Notes: generated by a model not told the origin, from the letters alone. 10,000 nt of DNA from Nitrospira sp. (GCA_020216985.1 JAIWOH010000177.1:1-10000), one strand, 5' to 3'. Positions 1 through 6,670 are shown, counted from the first letter of the stretch. A program made the numbers and translations.

Positions 1-1
1 G

Positions 2-588
2 CTGACGGTGGGGATCTTAAGCGGTCTTCTGCTGGCGGGGAGTCTCTCGGCCCAGGCGGCGGAGTTCATTCCGTTGGGCGATTTGCCGGGCGGCAGCTTC
101 TCGAGCATGGCCCTAGGCGTCTCGGCTGATGGGTCGGTGGTGGTGGGGGTGAGCAGATCCGGCTCAGGAGATGAAGCCTTTCGCTGGACGGAAGCGACCG
201 GCCATGGTGGGCTTGGGCGACGTGTCGGGGGGCGGCCTCTTTAGCCATGCTCGTGGTGCCTCGGCCGATGGGTCGATCGTGGTGGGGTTCAGCCACTCAG
301 CCCCGGGGTTTCTAGCTTTTATGGACTGAAGGACAGGCGATGCGATCTCTGATGGATGTCTTGATCAACGACTATGGGTTGGGGAGCGAGCTCAGCGGGT
401 GGCGTCTGCGAGATGCCACCGCTATTTCTTCCGATGGCCGCCACATCGTGGGGTGGGGCTTCAATCCGAGCGGCAACCAAGAGGCCTGGCTGGTACGGAA
501 TCTGAACCCGGTGCCCTTGCCGGCGGCAGCGTATCTCTTCGGCGCGGGGCTTGCGGGCCTGGCGGGCTTGGCCCGGCGGCGAGGCTGA
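2..588 (+). pseudogene. HAF-repeat protein with VPLPA-CTERM tail, 5'-truncated by the window and frame-disrupted
   Basis: Three consecutive reading frames encode one continuous protein. The first (2 to about 203) gives the end of a signal peptide (SGLLLAGSLSAQAAEF), then LGDLPGG and SADGSVVVG, the pattern of extracellular HAF repeats, ending FRWTEATG. The sense continues one base later from 204 as MVGLGDVSGG, then SADGSIVVG and SHSAPGFLAF. At about 318-322 it moves again to a third frame, WTEGQAM, then LRDATAISSDGRHIVGWG, ending in VPLPAAAYLFGAGLAG and RRRG. That tail has the VPLPA motif, hydrophobic helix and arginine cluster of the VPLPA-CTERM class, recognised by an exosortase for surface sorting. 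The true start lies upstream, because the signal peptide lacks its charged N-terminus; the GTG at 8 is unlikely to be the start. Two shifts suggest a pseudogene, or sequencing/assembly indels. Stop codons at 242-244 and 327-329 block the first two frames. No function beyond being an exported surface protein can be assigned. Confidence 0.75.
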
Positions 589-721
589 CGAGCCGGTCCG
601 GCGAGCCGACCTGAAGAGCCGAGAGCGGGAACCAGAGACCGTTGGGCGGGCAGCGTCCGCGACCGGCTGGCGGTGGCGGCAAGAGCGAGATCGCAGAGCG
701 AACAGCGGTGCGGATCAGATG

Positions 722-754
722 ACCGGGCCGGGAGGCGGTGCCTCCCGGCCCGGT
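722..754 (+). terminator. Strong hairpin, probable terminator between convergent genes
   Basis: A perfect 15-bp inverted repeat (accgggccgggaggc and its complement) encloses a 3-base loop. It lies 134 bases after the stop of the VPLPA-CTERM gene and before the end of the convergent zinc-ribbon gene at 865. The plus-strand side is followed by GCATTT, so only a short T-run is present. It may act in both directions or rely on the very stable stem. The rest of the 589-864 gap shows no recognisable gene. Confidence 0.6.
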
Positions 755-864
755 GCATTTGGGCCCATCTCTTGTCGTACCCCACGGATTGGTGATGGGT
801 TCTCAGCAGAGAGCGTGACGAATCGGGCGGTGGAAAAGGTTCTTCCCGATTCGCCCGGATTAGG

Positions 865-1083
865 TTACGCTTCGACGCAGGGGCGGCGACTCCCATGGCT
901 CCGCCGATAGATGGGAGTCCGTGGCCTGCTGAACGAAGAATCCCGTTGACGGCGCGTCCGATTGCGGGCGATCACGTGATCCACGATGTCACCGCAATGG
1001 ACGCACCGCAAAGCAGAAATTCGGACTCCTCCCTCGCAGATCATTTCCGGCACTCGCATGCCGTTACAGCGGGAACATTGCAT
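865..1083 (-). CDS. Small C4 zinc-ribbon protein of unknown role
   Basis: Encodes 72 residues. Two CxxC knuckles (Cys3/Cys6 in CSRC and Cys27/Cys30 in CVHC) are separated by 20 residues, which should bind one zinc ion as a zinc ribbon. The tail after about residue 40 is Arg/Ser-rich and likely disordered, which would suit nucleic-acid contact, but that is inference. The ATG at 1083 is chosen over an in-frame GTG at 1101 because GGAGG (minus strand, 1090-1094) sits 6 bases before it and would lie inside the longer version. Short proteins with this spacing are common as hypothetical proteins in environmental bacteria. It follows the DksA-like gene on the same strand after a 186-base gap. Confidence 0.6.
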   Translation of the reverse strand: MQCSRCNGMRVPEMICEGGVRISALRCVHCGDIVDHVIARNRTRRQRDSSFSRPRTPIYRRSHGSRRPCVEA

Positions 1084-1089
1084 GACCGA

Positions 1090-1094
1090 CCTCC
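1090..1094 (-). promoter_or_regulatory. Shine-Dalgarno site deciding the zinc-ribbon start
   Basis: GGAGG on the minus strand lies 6 bases upstream of the ATG at 1083. It supports this ATG over the GTG at 1101. Confidence 0.55.
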
Positions 1095-1215
1095 GTTCCA
1101 CGTGAAAGGCTCAATCGATAAGTTTCCCAAGGCTTCTCCTCATTCAGCAGAAAAGAAGCGGTCGTGACCGGCGACGGAATCGCAAACGGGAGACTCAGTT
1201 GAGCGCTGCGGCGGG

Positions 1216-1252
1216 CCGGCGCTTGGCGCCAGGCGCCGGAACCTTCTTTTTT
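1216..1252 (+). terminator. Terminator-like hairpin plus T-tract, plus-strand orientation
   Basis: CCGGCGC (1216-1222) pairs with GCGCCGG (1233-1239), and the stem can extend into the palindromic TGGCGCCA core. It is followed on the plus strand by AACCTTC and then six T. The T-tract is on the wrong side to end the minus-strand DksA-like gene that stops at 1270. It could block antisense transcription into that gene or be coincidental. Confidence 0.35.
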
Positions 1253-1269
1253 CATGACGATCATGACGA

Positions 1270-1689
1270 TCACTCCTCCTCAAGACGGGTCAAACAGGGA
1301 ACGCAGTAAATTGTGTCGGGTTTGACGGCAAGGCGTTTGAACGGAATCTCTTGGCGGCAGAGCCGGCACCGGCCATATTCCTGCGTTCGGATTAAGCGCA
1401 GGGCGCGCTCAATGCGGTGCAATTGCTCGAGGGTTCGGATTCTGGCCTGAATGGCCAGCTCTTGCTCCAGTCCCTCCGCGGCTTGGTCGAGCGGGTCCGG
1501 CTGCGCCTCCGCTTCCCTCCCGGCCAGACGAGAGAGAGGGGCGTTTGCCAGGAGCAGGGCCCGCTGCCTTGCGAGTTTGGTCTGGAGCATCAGGCGGCGC
1601 TTCCCGCTGACGGGCTTCGTGTGAGTCGGACCGGGATTGTGCGGGAGGGATGCGCGCCCGGATGGTCGAGATGGTGTCAGCGCCGGCAT
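1270..1689 (-). CDS. TraR/DksA-family zinc-finger regulator
   Basis: Encodes 139 residues, slightly shorter than typical DksA (about 150). The C-terminal third is a four-cysteine zinc finger: CRLC (Cys108, Cys111) and CVPC (Cys129, Cys132), preceded by the EYGRC context typical of the family. A DxxDxA element (DPLDQA, residues 65-70) lies before the second predicted helix. In E. coli DksA this sequence sits at the coiled-coil tip that enters the RNA polymerase secondary channel and works with ppGpp. Its presence suggests the protein could act on polymerase and is not merely a zinc-finger relative. The first 30 residues are Pro/Ser-rich and not part of the family core. The ATG at 1689 is preferred over the TTG at 1707 because AAAGGAG lies 6 bases upstream of it. 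A TACAAT at 1738-1733 (minus strand) could be a -10 box, but no good -35 is visible. Confidence 0.8.
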   Translation of the reverse strand: MPALTPSRPSGRASLPHNPGPTHTKPVSGKRRLMLQTKLARQRALLLANAPLSRLAGREAEAQPDPLDQAAEGLEQELAIQARIRTLEQLHRIERALRLIRTQEYGRCRLCRQEIPFKRLAVKPDTIYCVPCLTRLEEE

Positions 1690-1695
1690 AGAAGA

Positions 1696-1702
1696 CTCCT
1701 TT
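1696..1702 (-). promoter_or_regulatory. Shine-Dalgarno site of the DksA-like gene
   Basis: AAAGGAG on the minus strand is 6 bases before the ATG at 1689. It fixes the start there; the longer TTG-initiated version would contain this site inside its coding region. Confidence 0.6.
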
Positions 1703-1952
1703 CTCAAGCGAGAGCGAGCGATGGATGGACCGATTGTAACGAAGATGGGCGCACCGTCGTTTCAGGATGCGCTCAATTCTTTGTAACGGACTTCCGTGAC
1801 GTGGCGGGGCTTGCTTGAACGGACCGGAGCAAGGCGGAGTCCCCCGCGCGGCGATGTTTCATCGGGCGCATCGAAAAGCGCAACGAGCGGATCGCAATCG
1901 GCGACAAACTGACGACATGGGATCGGAGGCAGGAGAGGAAACGGCGTGCCGG

Positions 1953-2246
1953 CTAACGGCAAGCCGTCTTTTCCCAGTGCTCTGATTGCTGGTCTTCGTC
2001 GAAATAGATGCGATACCCCACGCAACGGGAGTCGCCCGCCAAGAATTCGTATTCCCAGACTTCGGTATTCTTGGGCGGGAGTCTCTTCACTCGTTGGGGA
2101 TAGCCGAATTGCCGGATCATGTCGGCCTGTGCAAGCCGGCCGACGGAGGTTTCCAGATTCTCGACCCGTGGGTCGTGGCTGCACGACAGGATGCCCAGAA
2201 AGAGGAAGGCCGGGAAGAAGCGGCGCGTACTCAATAACGTTGACAT
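1953..2246 (-). CDS. Small putative lipoprotein
   Basis: Encodes 97 residues from the ATG at 2246. The N-terminus has two arginines, a hydrophobic stretch (FFPAFLFLGIL) and Cys22 in ILSC, an acceptable though not ideal lipobox, so export and lipidation are likely. Residues about 40-80 (IRQFGYPQRV, then EVWEYEF and GYRIYF) recall the compact alpha/beta fold of SmpA/BamE-type outer-membrane lipoproteins, where a Gly-x-Pro turn is followed by a 'W.Y' strand. The resemblance is by eye and weak. Cys75 and Cys96 could form a disulphide. A longer version from 2330 was rejected because its extra N-terminus is Arg-rich, not signal-like, and reaches the end of the upstream gene. Only a weak ribosome site is seen. 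It lies 80 bases after the acyltransferase gene on the same strand. Confidence 0.6.
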   Translation of the reverse strand: MSTLLSTRRFFPAFLFLGILSCSHDPRVENLETSVGRLAQADMIRQFGYPQRVKRLPPKNTEVWEYEFLAGDSRCVGYRIYFDEDQQSEHWEKTACR

Positions 2247-2274
2247 CGCAAGGCTCGGCAGTGATCCATCGAAT

Positions 2275-2299
2275 ATCGGCGATCGACCATCGGCGATCG
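2275..2299. repeat. Two direct copies of an 11-bp sequence (atcggcgatcg)
   Basis: ATCGGCGATCG occurs at 2275-2285 and 2289-2299, a 14-bp period, in the gap between the acyltransferase and lipoprotein genes. It lies 29-53 bases upstream of the lipoprotein start. Each copy contains the palindrome CGATCG at or overlapping its end. It could be an operator or a small tandem duplication; function unknown. Confidence 0.5.
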
Positions 2300-2326
2300 G
2301 TATAATGCGGCGCCGACGAAAGAGAA

Positions 2327-3160
2327 TCAAGCGGCGGCAAGGGGCGAAGAGGATCCGTGCGCATCACGCAGGGGAGAAGCGTCCGACGCGAGGGGGAACG
2401 TCGCCGGATCCGCCAGGCTCCGCTCGACCGCTTTTTGACACAGGGCGGCCAAGCGGCGGCGATCGCCGATCGAACTGTCGATGGGGTTCGAAAACGACAG
2501 GCGCGCAAACGTGGTCGGCCGGGACAGCACGTTCAGAATCGACGACACCAACGATTCGTCGCCGACGAAAGCGATGTCGGCATCGAGCGAACCGTCCGAT
2601 TTCAGGTAACTGATGCCGATGGGCCGGATCGGCACGTTGGCTCGGATGGCGGACTCGAATAATCCTGAGTGAAACGTGCGAACGGCCGTGCCGTCGGTGG
2701 TCGTTCCTTCGGGAAAGAGCGCGACGCAACCTCCGCACCCGAGCACCGCCGTCATGGAGTGCATCACGCAGGCCAGTTGATGGGGGCTGGTCCGTTTGAA
2801 AAACATCGTGCCGGTTCCGGCGGCGATCCATCCGATGAGCGGCCACGATCTCACCTCCGTCTTCGCAACGAAGCGCATTCGCCGGCAGGCATTGAGCAGC
2901 AGCACGTCGAGCCATGAGACGTGGTTGGCGACGAACATGACGGGCGACGCGTTCCCCGGCATGGGTCGTCCGTGCACGCTCACGTTGATGTGCAGAATGT
3001 CCAGCACCTCTCGGCACCAACGTTGGATGATGCCGTCGTGCCGAGATGGCTCGATGCGGGGGAATGCCAGGCGGACCAGGACGAACGCCTCAAACAACTT
3101 GCCGATCAGACGGATGCCTCGGCTTATTCTGGTCAGACAGCCGGTGCGAGCGCTTGGCAT
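2327..3160 (-). CDS. olsA: PlsC-family O-acyltransferase, OlsA-like
   Basis: Encodes 277 residues from the ATG at 3160. The four-block acyltransferase pattern is clear: NHVSWLD (catalytic His80 and Asp85 of HX4D), a MFFKR block after residue 118, FPEGT at 149-153, and a VPIRPIG block near 176-182. These define 1-acyl-glycerol-3-phosphate/lyso-lipid acyltransferases of the inner membrane. In ornithine-lipid synthesis, OlsA acylates the hydroxyl of lyso-ornithine lipid. The OlsA assignment rests mainly on the immediately preceding OlsB-like gene, whose 3' end it overlaps by 28 bases, implying translational coupling. Length fits the family (about 250-290). No strong ribosome site is seen, which fits coupling. 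A frame extension up to 3730 overlaps the OlsB gene and is a shadow. Alternative: a general lysophosphatidate acyltransferase. Confidence 0.75.
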   Translation of the reverse strand: MPSARTGCLTRISRGIRLIGKLFEAFVLVRLAFPRIEPSRHDGIIQRWCREVLDILHINVSVHGRPMPGNASPVMFVANHVSWLDVLLLNACRRMRFVAKTEVRSWPLIGWIAAGTGTMFFKRTSPHQLACVMHSMTAVLGCGGCVALFPEGTTTDGTAVRTFHSGLFESAIRANVPIRPIGISYLKSDGSLDADIAFVGDESLVSSILNVLSRPTTFARLSFSNPIDSSIGDRRRLAALCQKAVERSLADPATFPLASDASPLRDAHGSSSPLAAA

Positions 3161-3906
3161 GACGTTCCCAGAAAATGGCGGGCGTATCGCGAATCCATTC
3201 GCGAGAGCGGCAGCAACATCAACAAGTCGGCGGTGTTGAATTGCTCGTCCCATCCCGGCTCTCCGCAAATAAAGGCGCCTAGGCGCACGTAGCCTTTCAC
3301 CAACGGCGGTAAGGTCGGTTTCCCGACCGGCGTTGTGACGCCGATGGGATAGGGGCGGTGGGGGACGACGCGCCAATAGCCGGGGCTCATGCAGGTCTCG
3401 CGAAGGTGCAGATAGGTTGCGGTCGCCTGTGCTCCGCCGTCGGCGAGGCCGATGCTGGCGCACCCCATCAGGTATTCGTATCCGCCGGCGATCATGTATT
3501 GCGCCAATCCGGCCCAGAGCAGCGTGATGACGGCGCCCTGGCGATAGGCGGGATGGATGCACGAGCGGCCGACTTCGACCAGACGCGGAGCGAGCGGCTT
3601 CAAATTGCTCAGGTCGAATTCGGATTCGGAGTAGAACCGGCCGACTTCTCGCGCCTTCCAAGCGGTCAGGATGCGATACGTCCCCACGACCATGTCTTGT
3701 CGGACGTCGCGCACGATCAGATGATCGCAAAACGAATCGAACTCGTCTTCGTCGATGCCCGGAGAACTAAGCGGGAGCCGCGCTCCGCATTCCTCGGCGA
3801 ATACCCTGTGTCGAAGCTCTTGGGCTTGACGGACGTCGATCGCAGATTTGGCCAAGGATACCGCGAGAGTGGGGCGCCGAGCATCGTGGTCGCCGAGTGC
3901 TTCCAT
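3133..3906 (-). CDS. olsB: OlsB-like GNAT N-acyltransferase (aminoacyl-lipid synthesis)
   Basis: Encodes 257 residues. The sequence follows the OlsB / Acetyltransf_5 pattern: RHRVFAEECGA (33-43), DEFDSFCDHLIV (54-65), VVGTYRIL (73-80), FYSESEFDLS (91-100), EVGRSCIHPAYR (111-122), a TLLWAGLAQY helix, GCASIG (148-153) and LPLSRMDSRYARHF near the C-terminus. OlsB transfers a 3-hydroxyacyl group from acyl-ACP to the alpha-amino group of ornithine, giving lyso-ornithine lipid; homologues in other phyla use glycine or other amino acids, so the amino acid is uncertain. A strong ribosome site (AGAAGGAGG, 3916-3924) precedes the ATG by 9 bases. It is followed by the overlapping O-acyltransferase gene, making a two-gene pathway. 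The product is a phosphorus-free membrane lipid, often made during phosphate limitation, which fits the PhoB-like regulator just upstream. Confidence 0.8.
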   Translation of the reverse strand: MEALGDHDARRPTLAVSLAKSAIDVRQAQELRHRVFAEECGARLPLSSPGIDEDEFDSFCDHLIVRDVRQDMVVGTYRILTAWKAREVGRFYSESEFDLSNLKPLAPRLVEVGRSCIHPAYRQGAVITLLWAGLAQYMIAGGYEYLMGCASIGLADGGAQATATYLHLRETCMSPGYWRVVPHRPYPIGVTTPVGKPTLPPLVKGYVRLGAFICGEPGWDEQFNTADLLMLLPLSRMDSRYARHFLGTSCQALAPAV

Positions 3907-4096
3907 GGTCTTCTCCCTCCTTCTGAAAGCGGACAGGCTTTCCTTTCCAATGTGGCAGGAAGAAGTAACAAGACCCTAAAGTCATCATGAATCGCCGGTT
4001 AAATCTGCCCGAGGCCGTGGTCGCGAAGGCGAAGAAGTCGCGCGAGCATCGGATCGTTCAAGAGCGCGGGGGAGAGAAGAAGAGCCGGGCGTCAGG

Positions 4097-4795
4097 CTAT
4101 TGATCGACGAGTTTGTAGCCCAGGGACTTGATGGAGACGATGGCGTCGCTCAACAAGGGAATCTTCAGTTTCAGGCGGCGAACATGCACGTCCACGGTTC
4201 TGGTCGTGCCGTAATAGTTGTAGCCCCACACGGCGTTGAGCAGGATGTCGCGCGTCAACACGCGGCCGGGATGGCGCAAGAGCTGCTCGAGCAAGCCGAA
4301 TTCTTTGGCGGTGAGCGACACCTCTTTGTCGTGGACGGTGACTTCGTGACGGATCGGGTCCAGAACGAGCGGGCCGAAGCGGAAAAACGATTGCGGCTGG
4401 TCGTCCGTTCGTTCAAGGCGTCGAAAGAGCGCCTTGACTCTGGCGACCAGCGCCTTGGGGCTGAACGGTTTCGTCACGTAGTCGTCGGCGCCGAGCTCCA
4501 GCCCGATGATCGTATCGGATTCCTCGGATTTGGCGGTCAGCATCATGATCGGAAGAAGCGCGGTCTCGGGGGCGTTGCGAAGCTTCTTGCACACCTCGAC
4601 TCCGTCCATTTCGGGGAGCATGAGATCGAGGATCACGAGATCCGGCTTGTCGGACTTTACGAGCGTGAGGGCCTCGACGCCGGATTGCGCGACCACCGTG
4701 CGAAATCCCCCGTTTTCCAAATAGAGCTTCACAAGCCGGACGATGTCCGGTTCATCCTCGACGATGAGTATTTTCTTCGGCGTTCGGGTCGTCAT
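4097..4795 (-). CDS. OmpR/PhoB-type response regulator
   Basis: Encodes 232 residues, normal length. The receiver domain (about 8-122) has the acidic pocket ED (Glu13/Asp14), phospho-acceptor Asp57 in VILDLMLP, Thr87 in LTAK and Lys109 in YVTKPF. The C-terminal winged helix (about 135-230) carries LTAKEFGLLEQLL, VLTRDILLNAVWGYNY and RTVDVHVRRLK, the recognition-helix region of the OmpR/PhoB class. It should be a phosphorylation-switched DNA-binding transcription factor. No histidine kinase lies next to it in the window. PhoB identity is suggested by the WGYNY and RTVDVHVRRLK features and the neighbours (OlsBA, CYTH-CHAD), but other OmpR-family roles are possible. A direct repeat of GTAAC about 98-112 bases upstream could be its own binding site. 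The ribosome site is weak. Confidence 0.9.
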   Translation of the reverse strand: MTTRTPKKILIVEDEPDIVRLVKLYLENGGFRTVVAQSGVEALTLVKSDKPDLVILDLMLPEMDGVEVCKKLRNAPETALLPIMMLTAKSEESDTIIGLELGADDYVTKPFSPKALVARVKALFRRLERTDDQPQSFFRFGPLVLDPIRHEVTVHDKEVSLTAKEFGLLEQLLRHPGRVLTRDILLNAVWGYNYYGTTRTVDVHVRRLKLKIPLLSDAIVSIKSLGYKLVDQ

Positions 4796-4842
4796 GTTCC
4801 GTCGTACGCGCGGTGTCCGTGGGAAATCGATACGAAACGGTG

Positions 4843-4848
4843 ATTATG
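4843..4848 (-). promoter_or_regulatory. Possible -10 box of the response-regulator gene
   Basis: CATAAT on the minus strand differs from TATAAT at one base and lies about 48 bases before the start codon. No recognisable -35 is found 16-18 bases upstream, which would suit an activator-dependent promoter. Confidence 0.3.
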
Positions 4849-4890
4849 ATCGAGAGAATACTCGAAAGATGTTACGGGACGATCAGTTTC

Positions 4891-4910
4891 CGGTAACGAC
4901 GTGTAACAAT
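4891..4910 (-). promoter_or_regulatory. Pho-box-like direct repeat upstream of the response regulator
   Basis: On the plus strand CGGTAACG is followed by TGTAACA; the two GTAAC cores (4893-4897 and 4903-4907) are 10 bases apart. The same two words, one base farther apart, occur at 8657-8675 between gspC and tpsB. The position 5' of an OmpR/PhoB-type gene suggests autoregulation. The remainder of the 4796-5075 gap shows no gene. Confidence 0.4.
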
Positions 4911-5075
4911 CGCGCCCCGTCGCGCTCGCACCGCTCTGATTTGGAAGTGGATCGACTCGCCGGTCGCGTGACCCGTCGATGATCGGCCCTTTGTGCGGAA
5001 GTCGATCACTTCACGTCGAGTCGCGCTCCGCCCGGATTGTCAGTCCCAACGCGAACGTTCCGGCCCGGCGCTCGG

Positions 5076-6590
5076 TCAAAACCACGCCCGTTTCCCCTGC
5101 TTGAGGAGGGTTTTGAGCAGCTCCGGCAACTCATGGCGGAGAGCTTCGCGTCGTTGGCGCTGGCGTTCGATCAGCCTTCCCGCCACGAAAGCCGCCTGGT
5201 CGCCTTGTGATTGTTTGAAGAACGAACGGATGTAGGACTCCGCGGTCACGGAGTCCTGATAGGCGCCCAGCAGATCCTGAACCGCCCGCGCCCGTTTGAT
5301 GAACCGGGCCGCCGGCTTCCCCGCCGACCAGAGGGCCAACTCGGCGGCGTAGCGTGCGCGCTTGGTCTTGATGCGGACGGCATGGAGGGCCGCGTCGTTC
5401 GGTTTCGGTCCGATGTGCCGCACGGCTTTCCGCAGCTTTTTGAATTCCCGTTTGGCGAGCGTTTGAAGCGTTTCGGGCGTCGTGGCCTCCACGACCGGCG
5501 GATCGTGAGCGGCCTGTTCGAGCCGATGAACAAGGTCGAAATACCGCGCGCTGTTCAATTCGCTCAGCACCGCCTGTTGAGCCTGCGCTCGCTTCGACCG
5601 CAGATAGGTCACGAATTGCGCCAGCGGTTTGCGATCGGGCGCGTCCAGTCGGCCGATTTCTTCCTGGAAATAGGCGATTTGCACGTCAAGGTCGCGGGCT
5701 TGCCCCAGGCATTCGCCGAGCCAAGACAGTTCCTCCGCCAGCGATTCGTTCCAGTCGCGCGGAAGGATCGGACGCGCGGCGCGAAGGACGGAACGCAGCC
5801 GCCTGACGGCCACCCGCATTTGATGGAGACTCTCGCTCTCTGTTCCGAGTCTGGTGCCGGGGTCGTGGGCCGTCAGCCAGCGGACGTGTCGGGTCAACGT
5901 CCATGTGAGGTGATCCACGACCGGCGCGCCGGCCTCCGGCGGCCCGGCCGATTCAGGCGCGGGGAGCGACAGGGCGCGAAACAGTTTCGGTCGCCCGTCG
6001 TGATCGCGGGCACCGGCTCGACGGACGAGACGCGCGATGTCACGCATTTCTTCTTCACCGGCTTTGAGCGATTCAATCTCGAGCTCCCGAAACCGGAGGA
6101 TGACGTGATCGTCCTTCACCGCCGTTACGGCGTCGAGCGACACCTCGGCGACAGGGCGCCGGTCGTGTCTCACGATCACGCCGGTCCGTCGGACGCGCAG
6201 GGTGACAAGCGGAACGGGCCGGCGTTGCCTGAGGTGCAGCACAAGCAGGTCGAGCAACGTCGGCGGGGGCAGAGGATGCCGGCCGACGACCTCGACTTCC
6301 TGCCGGTCGTCGCACAGGGGAAGCTTGAGTTGCCAGGCCCGCTTCCCTCGTTCCACGCGATAGCGCAGCGTGATACCCGCGTGGGTCAAATCATATGAGA
6401 GCGTGTCGTAATAGGTAGAGATGATCAGCCTGGATGGCTGCGGGGTTCCCAGCGCGGGCGGCAGGCGAAAATCGGGAGCGACCGCGAATTTGATTTCACG
6501 CTCGACCACGGATGTAAGACCGCGCGATCGAGCGCGAGGGGGCGCAGGATGATCAGCAGGCTTCATTGTCGGCGTCGGCGAAGAAGACAT
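5076..6590 (-). CDS. CYTH-CHAD domain protein (triphosphate/polyphosphate family)
   Basis: Encodes 504 residues, the usual size for a CYTH-CHAD fusion. The CYTH domain (about 28-205) begins with the hallmark EREIK (Glu30, Glu32, Lys34) and continues with TLRYR, WQLKLP and a late ELEIE strand. These charged residues line the tunnel that binds triphosphate and divalent metal in triphosphate tunnel metalloenzymes. The CHAD domain (about 225-500) has HQMRVAVRRLRS (His256), ARDLDV (298-303), LHAVRIKTKRARYAAEL and LLGAYQDS, the paired His/Lys/Arg helices that bind polyphosphate. The protein probably hydrolyses or binds inorganic tri/polyphosphate in the cytoplasm. It starts 79 bases after the outer-membrane protein gene and precedes the response regulator on the same strand. 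Start choice is uncertain: an in-frame ATG also occurs at codon 9 and neither has a clear ribosome site. Confidence 0.88.
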   Translation of the reverse strand: MSSSPTPTMKPADHPAPPRARSRGLTSVVEREIKFAVAPDFRLPPALGTPQPSRLIISTYYDTLSYDLTHAGITLRYRVERGKRAWQLKLPLCDDRQEVEVVGRHPLPPPTLLDLLVLHLRQRRPVPLVTLRVRRTGVIVRHDRRPVAEVSLDAVTAVKDDHVILRFRELEIESLKAGEEEMRDIARLVRRAGARDHDGRPKLFRALSLPAPESAGPPEAGAPVVDHLTWTLTRHVRWLTAHDPGTRLGTESESLHQMRVAVRRLRSVLRAARPILPRDWNESLAEELSWLGECLGQARDLDVQIAYFQEEIGRLDAPDRKPLAQFVTYLRSKRAQAQQAVLSELNSARYFDLVHRLEQAAHDPPVVEATTPETLQTLAKREFKKLRKAVRHIGPKPNDAALHAVRIKTKRARYAAELALWSAGKPAARFIKRARAVQDLLGAYQDSVTAESYIRSFFKQSQGDQAAFVAGRLIERQRQRREALRHELPELLKTLLKQGKRAWF

Positions 6591-6652
6591 CCGTCAGTAT
6601 CGATGAGGAAGCGGATGAACGCAAGAGACTGGAGCGTCGATCGGAATCGGGA

Positions 6653-6670
6653 ACAACGGCGCCCCGTTGT
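6653..6670 (-). terminator. Small hairpin at the 3' end of the beta-barrel gene
   Basis: ACAACGG (6653-6659) and CCGTTGT (6664-6670) form a 7-bp stem with a 4-base loop starting at the stop codon. On the minus strand it is followed by TCCCGATT and no real T-run. It may weaken read-through into the CYTH-CHAD gene or protect the mRNA end. Confidence 0.3.

Noticed and set aside
1064..1273. Minus-strand 69-codon frame between the DksA-like and zinc-ribbon genes
   Set aside because: It overlaps the start of the better-supported zinc-ribbon gene, runs through the GC hairpin and has no recognisable domain.
1733..1787. Two GTAAC words upstream of the DksA-like gene
   Set aside because: They are 47 bases apart, not in phase, and lack the flanking bases shared by the other sites.
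1762..2508. Long minus-strand open frame (248 codons)
   Set aside because: It overlaps the lipoprotein and acyltransferase genes in another frame, is Arg/Pro-rich and shows no family motif; a high-GC shadow.
3161..3730. 5' extension of the OlsA-like frame
   Set aside because: It lies wholly within the OlsB-like gene; the Arg/Pro-rich translation has no acyltransferase motif, whereas the motifs all follow the ATG at 3160.
3965..4003. GTAAC, CTAAA and TTAAA words upstream of olsB as a fourth Pho-like site
   Set aside because: Only the first two are 11 bases apart and the second is degenerate; too weak to call.
3987..4103. Plus-strand 38-codon frame rich in Lys/Arg between olsB and the response regulator
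   Set aside because: No ribosome site, no recognised motif, and it overlaps the end of the regulator gene; cannot be supported from sequence alone.
4100..4843. Plus-strand 247-codon frame
   Set aside because: Antisense to the response regulator and without any domain pattern.
5234..5257. 9-bp inverted repeat AGGACTCCG/CGGAGTCCT
   Set aside because: It lies inside the CHAD coding region over a conserved-looking helix (QDSVTAESYIR); most likely coincidence.
5211..6398. Plus-strand 395-codon frame
   Set aside because: Exactly antisense to the CYTH-CHAD gene, whose domain motifs are unmistakable; typical of GC-rich coding sequence.
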